Below are positions 16,917 through 25,953 of a stretch of DNA of 64,000 bases, piece after piece. The translations under genes and the position numbers were made by a program. The stretch's first letter is position 1. The number at the start of each line of letters is the position of its first letter. Source of the stretch: Kiritimatiellia bacterium (GTDB taxonomy: Bacteria > Verrucomicrobiota > Kiritimatiellia > CAIQIC01 > Lenti-01). The notes beneath the pieces were generated by a model. That model was not told where the DNA came from, did no database searches, and saw nothing but the letters and a program-made list of their open reading frames with translations. Where the stretch lies: the NCBI GenBank assembly GCA_017527155.1, contig JAFXQI010000010.1, forward strand, positions 1 to 64,000, written 5' to 3'.

Positions 16917-18485
16917 ATGAAACGGCGCTTCAACACCGCCGGGCCCTGCATCCCCGGCAAACACTACATGCTTCCCGCCCTGGACCGCATGCCCGAAATC
17001 CGGGAACTGGTCGCCGGCGAACAGTATTTCGTCATCCACGCCCCGCGCCAGACCGGCAAGACCACCGCTCTCCGGGCGCTCTGTCGCGAACTCGACGGCT
17101 CCGGCGAGATCGCCGCCGTCTACTGCACGCTGGAGGCACTCCAGGGCATGGAAGACCCCGCCGAAGCCTTGCCGGCCATCCGCGACCTGCTCTTCACCAA
17201 CTATCTCGCCGGCGAGGGCGAAGCGGAACCCTCTTCCGAATCGATTCTCCGCGAATCCTCCCCCGAGCGCTATGGGCGGGCCACCATCATCCGCAGCACT
17301 CTCAGCGATCTCTCCCGCCGCGCCGGCAAACCATTGGCGGTGTTTTTCGACGAGGCGGACTGCCTGTGCGGGCGGGCGTTGATTGCCTTCCTGCGGCAAC
17401 TCCGCGACGGCTATGTCAACCGCGACATGATTCCTTTCCCCGCGTCCATCGCGCTGGTCGGCATGCTCGACGTCCGCGACTACAAGGCGCAAATCCGCCC
17501 CGACGGCGAATCCCTCGGGCAGATCAGCCCCTTCAACATCATCTCCGAGGACCTGCTGCTGCGGAACTTCACGCAGGAGGAAATCCGCGCCCTCTACGCC
17601 CAGCACACGCAGGAGACCGGGCAACCCTTCGCGCCCGGCGCGGTCGAGACGGCCATGGACTGGACCGGCGGCCAGCCCTGGCTGGTCAATGCCATCGCCC
17701 GCGAATGCGTCGAGAAGATCCACAAGTCCGCCTGCTCCGCCCCCATCACCCCCGAAGACATCGAAACCGCGAAAGAGACCATCATCCGCCGCCGCGACAC
17801 CCACGTCGACAGCCTCATGGAGCGCCTCCGCGAGCCGCGGGTCCGGCGCATCGTCGAGCCGGTCGTGTTCGGCGGCCGGCCGGCGGGCCTGTCGGTGAAC
17901 GACGAAGACTACCGCTTCGTGCAGGACCTCGGCCTCCTGCGCGAAGAAAACGGCGCGCTCGTCCCCGCCAACCGGATGTACGCCGAAATCATCGGCCGCT
18001 ACCTCACCCGCGACGACCAGACCCGCATGCTGCAGTCCATCCCCGACACCCCGTGGGCCACTCCCGACGGACTGGACATGCCCGGCCTGATGGCCGCTTT
18101 CCAGGCCTTCTGGCGCGAGAACGCGGGGGCCGACCGCCGCGCCTTCGACTACGGCGAAGCGACGCCCCACCTCGTCCTGATGGCGTTCCTCCAGCGCGTG
18201 ACCAACGGCAACGGGCGCATTGCCCGCGAGATGGCGCTGGGCAGCGGCCGCCTCGACCTGTGCGTCGAGTTCCGCGGCCGCCGCTACGCCATCGAAGTCA
18301 AGACCGCGGAGAACTTCAAGGGCGAAAAATCCTTCGCCCAGCTGGCGAAATACCTCGACACCCTCGGCCTCGGCGAAGGCTGGATGCCGATCTTCGACCC
18401 CTCCCCCGACAAACCCTGGGACGAAAAACTCTACCTCCGCGACGTCCCCTTCGCCGGCAAGACCCTCCACCTCGTCGGCCTGTGA
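16917..18485 (+). CDS. AAA-type ATPase with C-terminal PD-(D/E)XK-like nuclease domain
   Basis: A 522-residue protein. The N-terminus has a Walker A HAPRQTGKTT (residues about 41-50) and Walker B PLAVFFDEADCL, with a winged-helix-like middle (TGGQPWLVNAIAREC). Near the C-terminus, GRLDLCVEFRGRRYAIEVKT fits a PD-(D/E)XK nuclease core with Asp, Glu and Lys in order. This combination is common in gut anaerobes, often in many copies, usually labelled AAA-ATPase-like or DUF1703-related; its function is not established, with defence or mobile-element roles suggested. It sits 24 bases before the MBOAT gene but is probably functionally separate. Confidence 0.7.
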   Translation: MKRRFNTAGPCIPGKHYMLPALDRMPEIRELVAGEQYFVIHAPRQTGKTTALRALCRELDGSGEIAAVYCTLEALQGMEDPAEALPAIRDLLFTNYLAGEGEAEPSSESILRESSPERYGRATIIRSTLSDLSRRAGKPLAVFFDEADCLCGRALIAFLRQLRDGYVNRDMIPFPASIALVGMLDVRDYKAQIRPDGESLGQISPFNIISEDLLLRNFTQEEIRALYAQHTQETGQPFAPGAVETAMDWTGGQPWLVNAIARECVEKIHKSACSAPITPEDIETAKETIIRRRDTHVDSLMERLREPRVRRIVEPVVFGGRPAGLSVNDEDYRFVQDLGLLREENGALVPANRMYAEIIGRYLTRDDQTRMLQSIPDTPWATPDGLDMPGLMAAFQAFWRENAGADRRAFDYGEATPHLVLMAFLQRVTNGNGRIAREMALGSGRLDLCVEFRGRRYAIEVKTAENFKGEKSFAQLAKYLDTLGLGEGWMPIFDPSPDKPWDEKLYLRDVPFAGKTLHLVGL

Positions 18486-18509
18486 TTCCTTCTCCCCGCC
18501 GGACGCCCC

Positions 18510-19934
18510 ATGCATTTCACCAGCCCCGAATTCCTGATTTTCCTCCCCGTGGTGCTCTGCGCGTACTACGTCCTCTCCCGCCGCGCGCAGAACGCCTGGC
18601 TCCTCGCGGCCAGCTACTTCTTCTACGGCTGGTGGGACTGGCGCTTCTGCTCGCTGCTCGCCCTCTCCACCGTCGTCGACTACACCTGCGCCCTCCGCAT
18701 CGAGGCGGCCACCGCCGACCGCGCCCGCCGCCGCTGGCTCCTCGCGAGCCTGTGCGCGAACCTGGGCATCCTCGGCTTCTTCAAGTACTTCAACTTCTTC
18801 GCCGACAGCGCCGCCGCGCTCCTCGCCGCCCTCGGCTTCCAGCCGCACCTGCCGGTCCTGCGCGTGGTTTTGCCGGTGGGCATCAGCTTCTACACGTTCC
18901 AGACGATGAGCTACACCATCGACGTCTACCGCCGCAACCTCGCCCCGACCCGCAGCTTCCTCGACTTCGCGCTCTTCGTCTCCTTCTTCCCGCAGCTGGT
19001 CGCGGGCCCCATCGAGCGCGCCACCAACCTGCTCCGCCAGTTCGCGGCCCCGCGCACCGTCACGCGCCAGATGCTCGAATCCGGCTGCTTCCTGGTCCTC
19101 GTCGGCTTCTTCCGCAAGCTGGTGATCGCCGACGGCGTGGCGCCCATCGTGGATTCCGCCTTCGCCGACACCGCCGCCGCCGGATGGGGCACGCTCCTCT
19201 GCGGCGCCCTGGCCTTCTCCCTGCAAATCTACGGCGACTTCGCGGGCTACAGCGACATCGCCCGCGGCATCTCCCGGCTGCTCGGCATCGAGTTGATGGT
19301 GAACTTCCGCCAGCCCTACCTCTCCCGTTCCATCACCGAATTCTGGCGCCGCTGGCACATCTCCCTTTCCAGCTGGCTGCGCGACTACCTCTACATCCCC
19401 CTCGGCGGCAACCGTCGCGGCACCGCCGCCACCTACCGCAACCTCATGCTGACCATGCTGCTCGGCGGCCTCTGGCACGGCGCCCGCTGGAACTTCGTCA
19501 TCTGGGGCGGCCTCCACGGACTCTTCCTCGCCGTCCACAAATGGTTCCTCGTGCGCGCCGGACGCAAGGTCGGCGTCGCGCCCCTCCCCTTCACGGCGAC
19601 CGGGCTCCTCGCCACCGCCGGGACCTTCCTTCTGGTCGCCTTCGCATGGATCTTCTTCCGCGCCCAGACCTTCGCCGACGCAGCCTCCTGCATCGCGGGC
19701 ATCGCCACCCTGCGCGGCGGGCTGGAGGCCTTCCCGGCCGGACTGGCCGCGAAGGTGGCCGTCTTCGCCGCCCTGACCGCCTTCCTCGACCTCCCCGCCT
19801 ACCGCCGCGACACCCAGGAAGCCCTCCTCGGCTGGCCCTGGCTCCTGCGCGGCGCCGCCTACGCCGCCATGTTCCTGCTGATCATCCTCCTGAGGCCCCT
19901 CGACGATGTCCCGTTCATCTATTTTCAGTTTTAG
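18510..19934 (+). CDS. MBOAT-family O-acyltransferase (AlgI-like)
   Basis: A 474-residue polytopic membrane protein of the AlgI/DltB group. Landmarks are FFYGWWDWRF near residue 40, the GISFYTFQTMSYTIDVYR segment (about 124-141), GDFAGYSDIARGISRLLGI (242-260), RRWHISLSSWLRDYLYIPLGG (280-300; His283) and GGLWHGARWNF (319-329; the catalytic His323). It would pass acetyl groups across the membrane to a partner SGNH protein for modification of an exported polysaccharide. That partner is the next gene, which overlaps by 29 bases. Confidence 0.92.
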   Translation: MHFTSPEFLIFLPVVLCAYYVLSRRAQNAWLLAASYFFYGWWDWRFCSLLALSTVVDYTCALRIEAATADRARRRWLLASLCANLGILGFFKYFNFFADSAAALLAALGFQPHLPVLRVVLPVGISFYTFQTMSYTIDVYRRNLAPTRSFLDFALFVSFFPQLVAGPIERATNLLRQFAAPRTVTRQMLESGCFLVLVGFFRKLVIADGVAPIVDSAFADTAAAGWGTLLCGALAFSLQIYGDFAGYSDIARGISRLLGIELMVNFRQPYLSRSITEFWRRWHISLSSWLRDYLYIPLGGNRRGTAATYRNLMLTMLLGGLWHGARWNFVIWGGLHGLFLAVHKWFLVRAGRKVGVAPLPFTATGLLATAGTFLLVAFAWIFFRAQTFADAASCIAGIATLRGGLEAFPAGLAAKVAVFAALTAFLDLPAYRRDTQEALLGWPWLLRGAAYAAMFLLIILLRPLDDVPFIYFQF

Positions 19935-21468
19935 CACCCTCCGCGCCTCCCTCCTGCCCGGACGCGCCGTATGGCTGGCGCTCGCGCTGGTCGCCGCCGC
20001 CGAGCTCCTCCTCCGCTTCACCGCCCCGAACCTCGGCTGGTACGAAGGCATGTCCTCGCTCCCCCAGTGGGTCTCCCGGCTCGAATGGGAACTCCGGGCC
20101 CGCCGCCCCACCACATGGCTCTTCGGCAACAGCGTCCTCGCCTACGGCGTCGACACCGACGCCCTCTCCGCGGACACCGGCCGCCCCTGCATCGCCCTGC
20201 CCTTCGGCGGCGCGACCCTCGCCGGCGACGCCGCCATGATGCGCCACTTCCACCGCATGGCCCCCGAAAAACCCACCGACCTCGTCTTCTGCATCACCAA
20301 GGACGACGTCAACCCCAACGGCGAACGCTCCTGGATCTCCAAAAAATACCTCGGCTGGGACACCCTCCCCGCGCGCCTCCATCCCGACCGCCTCTTCAAG
20401 CTCTGCTCCTCGCGGCAGACCATCATGAACACCCTCAAATCCGCCCTCCTCCGCCGCGACACCGCCGCCGCGAAAAACCCGTCCGAGCCCTCCTTCGCCG
20501 GCGTCATCCCGCCCGAAAAATACGAATACATGCGCCGCCTCATGCTCGACTACGCCGTCGACTCCGCCCCCTTCGACCAAATCTCCGCCTTCGCCGCGTC
20601 CAACCACTGCCGCGTCCACGTCGTCCTCGTCCCCGTCTCCTCCGCCTACCTCCGCTTCCACGACGACGCCCTCCCCACCTTCACCGCCGCCGACGCCGCC
20701 GCGCGCATCTCCGACCTCTGCGCCACCCGCGGATTCGCCTTCCACGACCTCTCCCGAATGGCCCCCGACGACCTCACCCTCTACTCCGACCCCTACCACC
20801 TCACCGCCGCCGGCCGCGCCGCCTTCACCGCCCGCCTCGCCGACGCCCTCCGCGCCGACGAGGCCGCTCCCGCTCCGCCCGCCGAAGCCTCCCCCGCCCC
20901 CGCCCCCCTCCGCGTCGCCTGCATCGGCGACAGCATCACCGCCGGCGTCGGCCTCGACGCCCCCTACCCCGACCTCCTCCGCGCCCTCTCCTCCAACCGC
21001 TGGCAAGTCGCCAACTTCGGCGTCCCCGGCAAGACCCTCCTCCTCCGCTCCGGACGCGCCTGGGCCGACACCCCGGCCGCCCGCGCGGCCCTCGACTACC
21101 GCCCCGACATCGTCGTCGCCATGTTCGGCATCAACGACCTCGCCCATCCCGACATCCTCCCCTCCTTCACCGACGACGGACTCGCCGTCCTCGCCCGCTT
21201 CCGCGAAGCCAACCCCGCCGTCCGCTTCTACATCTGCACCCCCACCCCCCTCGCCCCGGCCCGGCTTGAAGCCGCCGCCAACCGCGCCATCCGCGAGACC
21301 CTCGTCCCGATGATCGAAGACCTGGCCATCCGCGCCTCCGCCAGCCTCATCCCCATCCATCTGACCTATCCCTGCACCCTCCGCCGCCTCCCCGACGGCA
21401 CCCATCCCGACCAGGAAGGAGCCCGCCTCCTCGCCGCCACCATCCACTCCCACCTCGCCGCCCCATGA
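19906..21468 (+). CDS. tandem two-domain SGNH hydrolase/acetyltransferase
   Basis: A 520-residue protein with an N-terminal membrane anchor (about residues 20-40) and two separate SGNH-type domains. Domain 1 (about 68-315) has GNS at 74-76 and the catalytic dyad in YSDPYHLT (Asp295, His298), like AlgX/DltD partners of MBOAT proteins. Domain 2 (about 336-515) has GDSITAG (341-347), GIND and DGTHPD, a classic GDSL esterase. A Pro/Ala linker (320-335) joins them. Overlap with the MBOAT gene indicates coupled production; acetyl transfer onto a periplasmic glycan by one domain and removal or a second transfer by the other is a reasonable inference. Confidence 0.8.
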   Translation: MSRSSIFSFSTLRASLLPGRAVWLALALVAAAELLLRFTAPNLGWYEGMSSLPQWVSRLEWELRARRPTTWLFGNSVLAYGVDTDALSADTGRPCIALPFGGATLAGDAAMMRHFHRMAPEKPTDLVFCITKDDVNPNGERSWISKKYLGWDTLPARLHPDRLFKLCSSRQTIMNTLKSALLRRDTAAAKNPSEPSFAGVIPPEKYEYMRRLMLDYAVDSAPFDQISAFAASNHCRVHVVLVPVSSAYLRFHDDALPTFTAADAAARISDLCATRGFAFHDLSRMAPDDLTLYSDPYHLTAAGRAAFTARLADALRADEAAPAPPAEASPAPAPLRVACIGDSITAGVGLDAPYPDLLRALSSNRWQVANFGVPGKTLLLRSGRAWADTPAARAALDYRPDIVVAMFGINDLAHPDILPSFTDDGLAVLARFREANPAVRFYICTPTPLAPARLEAAANRAIRETLVPMIEDLAIRASASLIPIHLTYPCTLRRLPDGTHPDQEGARLLAATIHSHLAAP

Positions 21469-22967
21469 CCTGGTCCCTTCCCCACTGGCACTGGATCGGC
21501 TGGTCCGCGTTCGGCGTGGCGGTCGTCCACGGCTCCCTCTTCCTGGCGGTCGCGCTGCACCTCTTCCGACACCGGCGGCGCACCGACTCGACCCTTCTCT
21601 GGCTGGGCCTGACGTGGTCCCTGCCGCTCCTGGGCGCCATCCTCTACGCGATGTTCGGCGTCGACCGCGTCCCGCGCGAGCGCTGGCGGCGCACCCAAGG
21701 CCGCCGCGACCGCCTCGACGGCCTGCGCCGGGACGCCCCCGCCGAAGTCCTCCCCTACGCCTACTGGCGCTCCCTCGGCGCCGCCCCGCCGCCGGACGAC
21801 GAACGCACCCGCGAGCTCGACCGCCCCCTCGCGGCGCTCTCCGAATCCTTCCCGCTGCTGGCGGGCAACGAAGCCACGCCCCTGCTGACCGGCGACGAAG
21901 CCTTCCCGCCGATGCTCGACGCCATCCGCTCCGCGCGCCGCCACATCCACCTCCAGTCGTTCATCATCGGCAACGACCCCGTCGGGCGCGAATTCCTCGA
22001 CGCCGTGGCCGACCGCGCCCGCGCCGGCGTCCGCTGCCGCGTCCTCTACGACCGCTTCGGCTCCGCGCACGCCCTGTGGGGCGGCCTCTTCGACCGCTAC
22101 CGCTCCGTCCCCAACCTCGCCCTGGCCGGCTGGACGCAATCCAACCTCTTCCGCCGCCAGCTCCACTTCAACCTGCGCAACCACCGCAAGACCCTGGTCG
22201 TCGACGGCGAAACCGCCTTCGCGGGCGGCATCAACCTCAACGCCTGTTCCCGTAGCGCGCCCGGCGCCCCGGCGATTCAGGACTACCACTTCCGCTTCCG
22301 TGGCCCGATCGTCCAGGAACTCCAGTACGCCTTCCTGCGCGACTGGCACGTCATGACGGACGAAGACCCGTCGGCGCTCCTGACCCCCGACCACTTCCGG
22401 CACCTGCCGCCCGCGGGCCCGGCGTTCGCCCGTGTCGTGCCGTCGGGGCCGTCCTCCGCCAAGCGCCTGGCGGCCGACCTGTTCTTCGGCGCCGTGAACG
22501 CCGCGCGCGAGCGCATCTTCCTGATCACCCCCTACTTCCTGCCGACCGACGACCTCCTGCGGGCACTGCGCCTGGCGGCCCTGCGCGGGGTCCGCACCGA
22601 CATCGTCCTGCCGCGCCGGAGCAACCACGTCTACACCACGTGGGCCTCCCGCGCCCTGTACGAAGACCTCCTCGAATCGGGCGTGCGCATCCACGAACGC
22701 GAACCGCCCTTCATCCACGCCAAGGCGCTGGCGATCGACGACCGGATGGCAGTGGTCGGCTCGGCCAACTGGGACTACCGGAGCCTTCACTCCAACTACG
22801 AAACCTGCATCGCCATCCACGACCCGTCCTTCGCGACGCGCCTCGAACTGATGATGCTCGACGACCTCCACCGCAGCACCCCCGTCGACCTGGCAACCTT
22901 CTCCCGCCGCTCCGTCCTCGACCACTACCTGGAGAACGCCTGCGGCCTCCTCGCCCCCCTCCTCTGA
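21465..22967 (+). CDS. cardiolipin synthase (phospholipase D superfamily)
   Basis: A 500-residue protein with two N-terminal membrane helices (about 15-35 and 43-63) and two HKD motifs: NHRKTLVVDGETAFAGG (His240, Lys242, Asp247) and FIHAKALAIDDRMAVVGSAN (His418, Lys420, Asp425). This is the bacterial Cls layout, which condenses two phosphatidylglycerols into cardiolipin. The ATG overlaps the stop of the SGNH gene by four bases, so it belongs to the same operon as MBOAT/SGNH, linking membrane lipid and glycan modification. Confidence 0.9.
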   Translation: MTWSLPHWHWIGWSAFGVAVVHGSLFLAVALHLFRHRRRTDSTLLWLGLTWSLPLLGAILYAMFGVDRVPRERWRRTQGRRDRLDGLRRDAPAEVLPYAYWRSLGAAPPPDDERTRELDRPLAALSESFPLLAGNEATPLLTGDEAFPPMLDAIRSARRHIHLQSFIIGNDPVGREFLDAVADRARAGVRCRVLYDRFGSAHALWGGLFDRYRSVPNLALAGWTQSNLFRRQLHFNLRNHRKTLVVDGETAFAGGINLNACSRSAPGAPAIQDYHFRFRGPIVQELQYAFLRDWHVMTDEDPSALLTPDHFRHLPPAGPAFARVVPSGPSSAKRLAADLFFGAVNAARERIFLITPYFLPTDDLLRALRLAALRGVRTDIVLPRRSNHVYTTWASRALYEDLLESGVRIHEREPPFIHAKALAIDDRMAVVGSANWDYRSLHSNYETCIAIHDPSFATRLELMMLDDLHRSTPVDLATFSRRSVLDHYLENACGLLAPLL

Positions 22968-23123
22968 GCAGGGGGGCGGTTTTCGGAGGGCCAAGTGCGC
23001 GCAACGACGGCACCCCTCCGCCGGGGGGGATTGCCTTGTTCCGTTGCCAGCATGGTGCCACAAGACGGCAGGGGTGCCGTCGCTACGCACCGACTTCCAG
23101 GCCGTGCACGGCGGGAGATTTTT

Positions 23124-23186
23124 CATGGGGGGGAATAGATGGTGGAAACAGAGGAAAATGGGATGGTTTTCCGTAATCTCACGACA
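23124..23186 (-). repeat. dispersed leader element, orphan copy
   Basis: In the 256-base spacer 22968-23223. On the minus strand it reads CGTGAGATTACGGAAAACC and runs to an ATGAA at 23126. No recognised gene follows. Beside it, GACGGCA/TGCCGTC at 23064-23081 forms a small hairpin. Confidence 0.45.
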
Positions 23187-23223
23187 TGGGGCGGATGGCC
23201 GCCGGAGGAGGGGGCATTCCGGG

Positions 23224-24111
23224 TCAGGGGCGAGGGGCGGGGAGGAGGCCGGCGAGCAGGAGGAGGCCGAAGAGGAAATGGAGGCGGGCCAGGTGGAGTT
23301 CTTCGCGGTGGGAGATGCAACGCCTGGCGACGGAGGCAAGCCAAGGGAAGGAAGGAGGGAGGGCGAGGAGGGTCAGGAAGGAGGAAGCCGGGAGGCGGGA
23401 GGTGGCGACAAGGAGCGCGGTGAGGACGAAGACGGCGGCGAATGCGGTCAGCGCGGCGGGGTGGGCGGCGCGGCCGAGCAGCATGGGGAGGGTCCGGATG
23501 CCGGCGGCACGGTCGTCGTCGAGGTCCCGCAGGTTGTTGTTGTAGAGGAGGAGGGCGGTGAGCATCGCGACGGGGAGCGCGGCAAGGAGCGGGCGGACGG
23601 AGAAGGTTCCGGTCTGGCACATCCAGCCGCCGAGGGGCATGCCGAGGCCCATCATGAGGAAGACCCAGACTTCGCCCAGCGCGAGGTGCTTGGGGCTTCG
23701 CGGTCCGGCGCAGTAGCCGGCGGCGCCGACGAGCCCCGCGGCACCGAGCACGACGAGTCCGGGGGAACGGAGGCGCCAGGCGAGGGCGAGTCCGGCGGCG
23801 GCGGCCAGCGCGGCGCAGAGGCACGCGGCCCGGAAGACGCGGCGGGGGGTGAGTTCGCCGGAGAAAATCATGGCGGAGCCGCATTTGCCGGGCTCGCGGT
23901 CGACGCCGCCGGTGTAGTCGAAGTAGTCGTTCCAGAGGTTGGCGGCGGCGTGGATGAGCATGCCGGCGGCCGTCGCGGCGGCGAAGCGCCCCCACGAGAA
24001 CGCCTCCCCGCACCACCGTGCGTACAGCCCCCCCAGCGCCACCGCCGTGAAGCTCGTCGAGAAGGCGTAGAAGCGGACCGCCCGCAGCCAGAAGCGGAGG
24101 AAGCGGATCAC
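23224..24111 (-). CDS. UbiA-family prenyltransferase (MenA-like)
   Basis: A 295-residue polytopic protein with GTG start at 24111, overlapping the upstream stop (GTGA). The first Asp-rich motif is NLWNDYFDYTGG and the second is DLDDDRAAGIRTL, spaced as in UbiA enzymes; about eight membrane helices are visible. The opening WLRAVRFYAFSTSFTAVALG and NDYFDYTGGVDR resemble MenA (1,4-dihydroxy-2-naphthoate polyprenyltransferase), so menaquinone synthesis is the likeliest role. No other men gene is adjacent, so the substrate remains open. Confidence 0.8.
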   Translation of the reverse strand: MIRFLRFWLRAVRFYAFSTSFTAVALGGLYARWCGEAFSWGRFAAATAAGMLIHAAANLWNDYFDYTGGVDREPGKCGSAMIFSGELTPRRVFRAACLCAALAAAAGLALAWRLRSPGLVVLGAAGLVGAAGYCAGPRSPKHLALGEVWVFLMMGLGMPLGGWMCQTGTFSVRPLLAALPVAMLTALLLYNNNLRDLDDDRAAGIRTLPMLLGRAAHPAALTAFAAVFVLTALLVATSRLPASSFLTLLALPPSFPWLASVARRCISHREELHLARLHFLFGLLLLAGLLPAPRP

Positions 24112-24695
24112 GGGAAGCCTTCCTCCGTCTCCGCGCGGACCGCGGCGTGCACGATGCGCCATCCGTCCTCGCCGCGCCGCCAGCGGATCGTGGCGTGCAG
24201 CGGACCGCGCCAATCGGAACCTTCGCCGGAGACCCGCAGTCCGGCGGAGGCCTCGGTATCCACCGCGTCCGGGCCGGGACGCCCGGCGGCGACGGCGCGA
24301 AGTCCATCCAGATGCAGACTCACCCGCGGGGCCTCGGCGAGCAGGGCGGCGTGCAAATCCTTGATCTCGCGGCGGCCTTCCACGGACCACGAGTCGCCGT
24401 CCCACGCGAACTCCGCCACCGCGTCCGGTGCGAGGGCCCCCTCGACGGCGAGGAGACGGCGCGCGGCGTCGAGAGGCGGAAGCGGTGCGGCATCGAGTTC
24501 CAGCGTGGCCGCGAGCGCGAGGGTACGGCGGGCCAGGCGCGCGCCGGGGGAGAACCAGTGAGCGAGCCATGCCGCCCCGGCGACGAGCGCGCCGGCCGCC
24601 AGCGCCAGCGCCGCCGTCCGCGCCGCGGAAAATCCGGCGGGGCGGCGCGCGGGGGACATTTTTCGTCCCGGCGTGAAATTGGGCTGGCGTTTCAT
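24108..24695 (-). CDS. membrane-anchored protein, possibly NTF2/SnoaL-like
   Basis: A 195-residue protein I cannot name. One membrane helix near residues 28-48 follows a basic N-terminus. The soluble part ends with ATIRWRRGEDGWRIVHAAVRAE, a strand pattern seen in NTF2-like (DUF4440/SnoaL) domains, which often bind small molecules. It is co-transcribed with the prenyltransferase (GTGA overlap). An internal ATG at 24659 is another possible start. Divergent to the KH-R3H gene, with a 53-base shared promoter gap. Confidence 0.5.
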   Translation of the reverse strand: MKRQPNFTPGRKMSPARRPAGFSAARTAALALAAGALVAGAAWLAHWFSPGARLARRTLALAATLELDAAPLPPLDAARRLLAVEGALAPDAVAEFAWDGDSWSVEGRREIKDLHAALLAEAPRVSLHLDGLRAVAAGRPGPDAVDTEASAGLRVSGEGSDWRGPLHATIRWRRGEDGWRIVHAAVRAETEEGFP

Positions 24696-24748
24696 CGGCG
24701 TTCATCATACAAAGATGGGTGATTTTGGAAAACCGGAAAGAACCCTCC

Positions 24749-25354
24749 ATGAGCACAGACCCTTCCATGCAAGAATATGCCGCCGCCGCGCGGGAAATCC
24801 TCTCGACCCTCCTCGGCCTGCTGCAGCTCGACACCCAGCTGCCCGAACCCACCATCGAGGGCGACCAGCTCTTCTTCCAGATCGAGACGCAGGACGCCGG
24901 ACGCGTCATCGGCCGCACCGCGCAGAACCTCGACGCTTTGCAGTTCATCCTCAACCGCATGATGTCGCGCCGCTTCGACGACGCCCCCTACTGCGTCGTG
25001 GATGCCGGCCACTACCGCGAACAGCGCCGCGAGAAGCTCCTCGCCGACGCCGCGGCCGCGCTCGAACGCGTGCGGGCGACCGGCCGCTCCTGGCGGATGC
25101 CGCTGCTCAATTCCATGGAGCGCCGCATCATCCACCAGGCCCTCAAGAACTGCCCCGACATCCTCACCCACTCCGAGGACGAGGAACCCGACGGCCGCAA
25201 GCGCGTCGTCATCTCCCTCGACCCCGCCTACACCGCCCCCGCCGAACCCGAGGCCGACGACGGCGCGGAGCCCGGGGACGTCCCCGGGGAGGCCGCGCCC
25301 GCCGCGGACGGCGGCGACGGCGGCGCACCCGCGCCGGACGCCCCTTCTTTCTGA
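24749..25354 (+). CDS. khpB: KH-R3H RNA-binding protein (KhpB/Jag C-terminal type)
   Basis: A 201-residue RNA-binding protein. A KH domain (GRVIGRTAQNLDALQFILNRM, about residues 50-70) is followed by an R3H domain (LNSMERRIIHQAL to GRKRVVISL, about 115-160), and an acidic/Ala/Pro tail of about 40 residues. The N-terminal Jag domain of Firmicutes proteins is absent. The usual yidC/jag/mnmE neighbourhood is also absent here. ATG at 24749, eight bases after GGAAAG, is preferred over an upstream GTG. A KhpA-type partner is encoded at 48.4-48.6 kb, so the two could form the known KhpA-KhpB pair. Confidence 0.85.
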   Translation: MSTDPSMQEYAAAAREILSTLLGLLQLDTQLPEPTIEGDQLFFQIETQDAGRVIGRTAQNLDALQFILNRMMSRRFDDAPYCVVDAGHYREQRREKLLADAAAALERVRATGRSWRMPLLNSMERRIIHQALKNCPDILTHSEDEEPDGRKRVVISLDPAYTAPAEPEADDGAEPGDVPGEAAPAADGGDGGAPAPDAPSF

Positions 25355-25420
25355 TTGCATTTTGCGCGCGCGAGCGGCAGGATGTTCCCCGAGCGAACGA
25401 ATTGACGAACGGAGTACGAA

Positions 25421-25933
25421 ATGGCCAGACTGATTGGTGTGACGGGCGAGTTCAAGGACCGCGAATACCCCTTGGAAGAAGGCGAAATCACGATCGGCCG
25501 CAAGACCGACAACGCCATTCTCCTCGACACGCCCACCGTATCCAGCCACCACTGCGTGCTGACCCTCGCCGGCACGTCCTGCACGCTCCAGGACCTCGAC
25601 TCCACCAACGGCACGCGCCTCAACGGCCGCTCCGTCAAGGGCGAGCCCGCCGAGCTCCACCACAAGGACGTCCTCCAGCTGGGCGACATCGAATTCATCG
25701 TCGACGCCCCCGAACTCGCCTCCGCCCCCGTCGCGCGCTACACCGACGCCGACGCCGAAATCGCCACCGACGCGATGGCGGCGCCGCAGGACTTCAACAC
25801 CATCTCCCCCTTCGGCGCGCCGCCGCGCGAACGCAAGGGGATCTGGTACTTCCTGCTCATCGTCGTCGGCATCCTGACCCTTCTCGCGCTGGGCGTCTTC
25901 GGCGTCATGCTCGCCGGCGCCGGCCCGGCCTGA
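25421..25933 (+). CDS. FHA-domain protein with C-terminal membrane helix
   Basis: A 170-residue protein. The forkhead-associated domain spans about residues 3-98, with the phosphothreonine-binding elements ITIGRKTDN, TVSSHHCVL (Ser/His) and DLDSTNGTRLNG clearly present. A C-terminal helix (about 142-165) anchors it with the FHA domain in the cytoplasm. It would read Ser/Thr phosphorylation; a kinase is encoded at 44.9-46.8 kb. It precedes a pseudopilin gene by 20 bases. Confidence 0.88.
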   Translation: MARLIGVTGEFKDREYPLEEGEITIGRKTDNAILLDTPTVSSHHCVLTLAGTSCTLQDLDSTNGTRLNGRSVKGEPAELHHKDVLQLGDIEFIVDAPELASAPVARYTDADAEIATDAMAAPQDFNTISPFGAPPRERKGIWYFLLIVVGILTLLALGVFGVMLAGAGPA

Positions 25934-25953
25934 TCCGCCGCGTCCCGCGTGCC

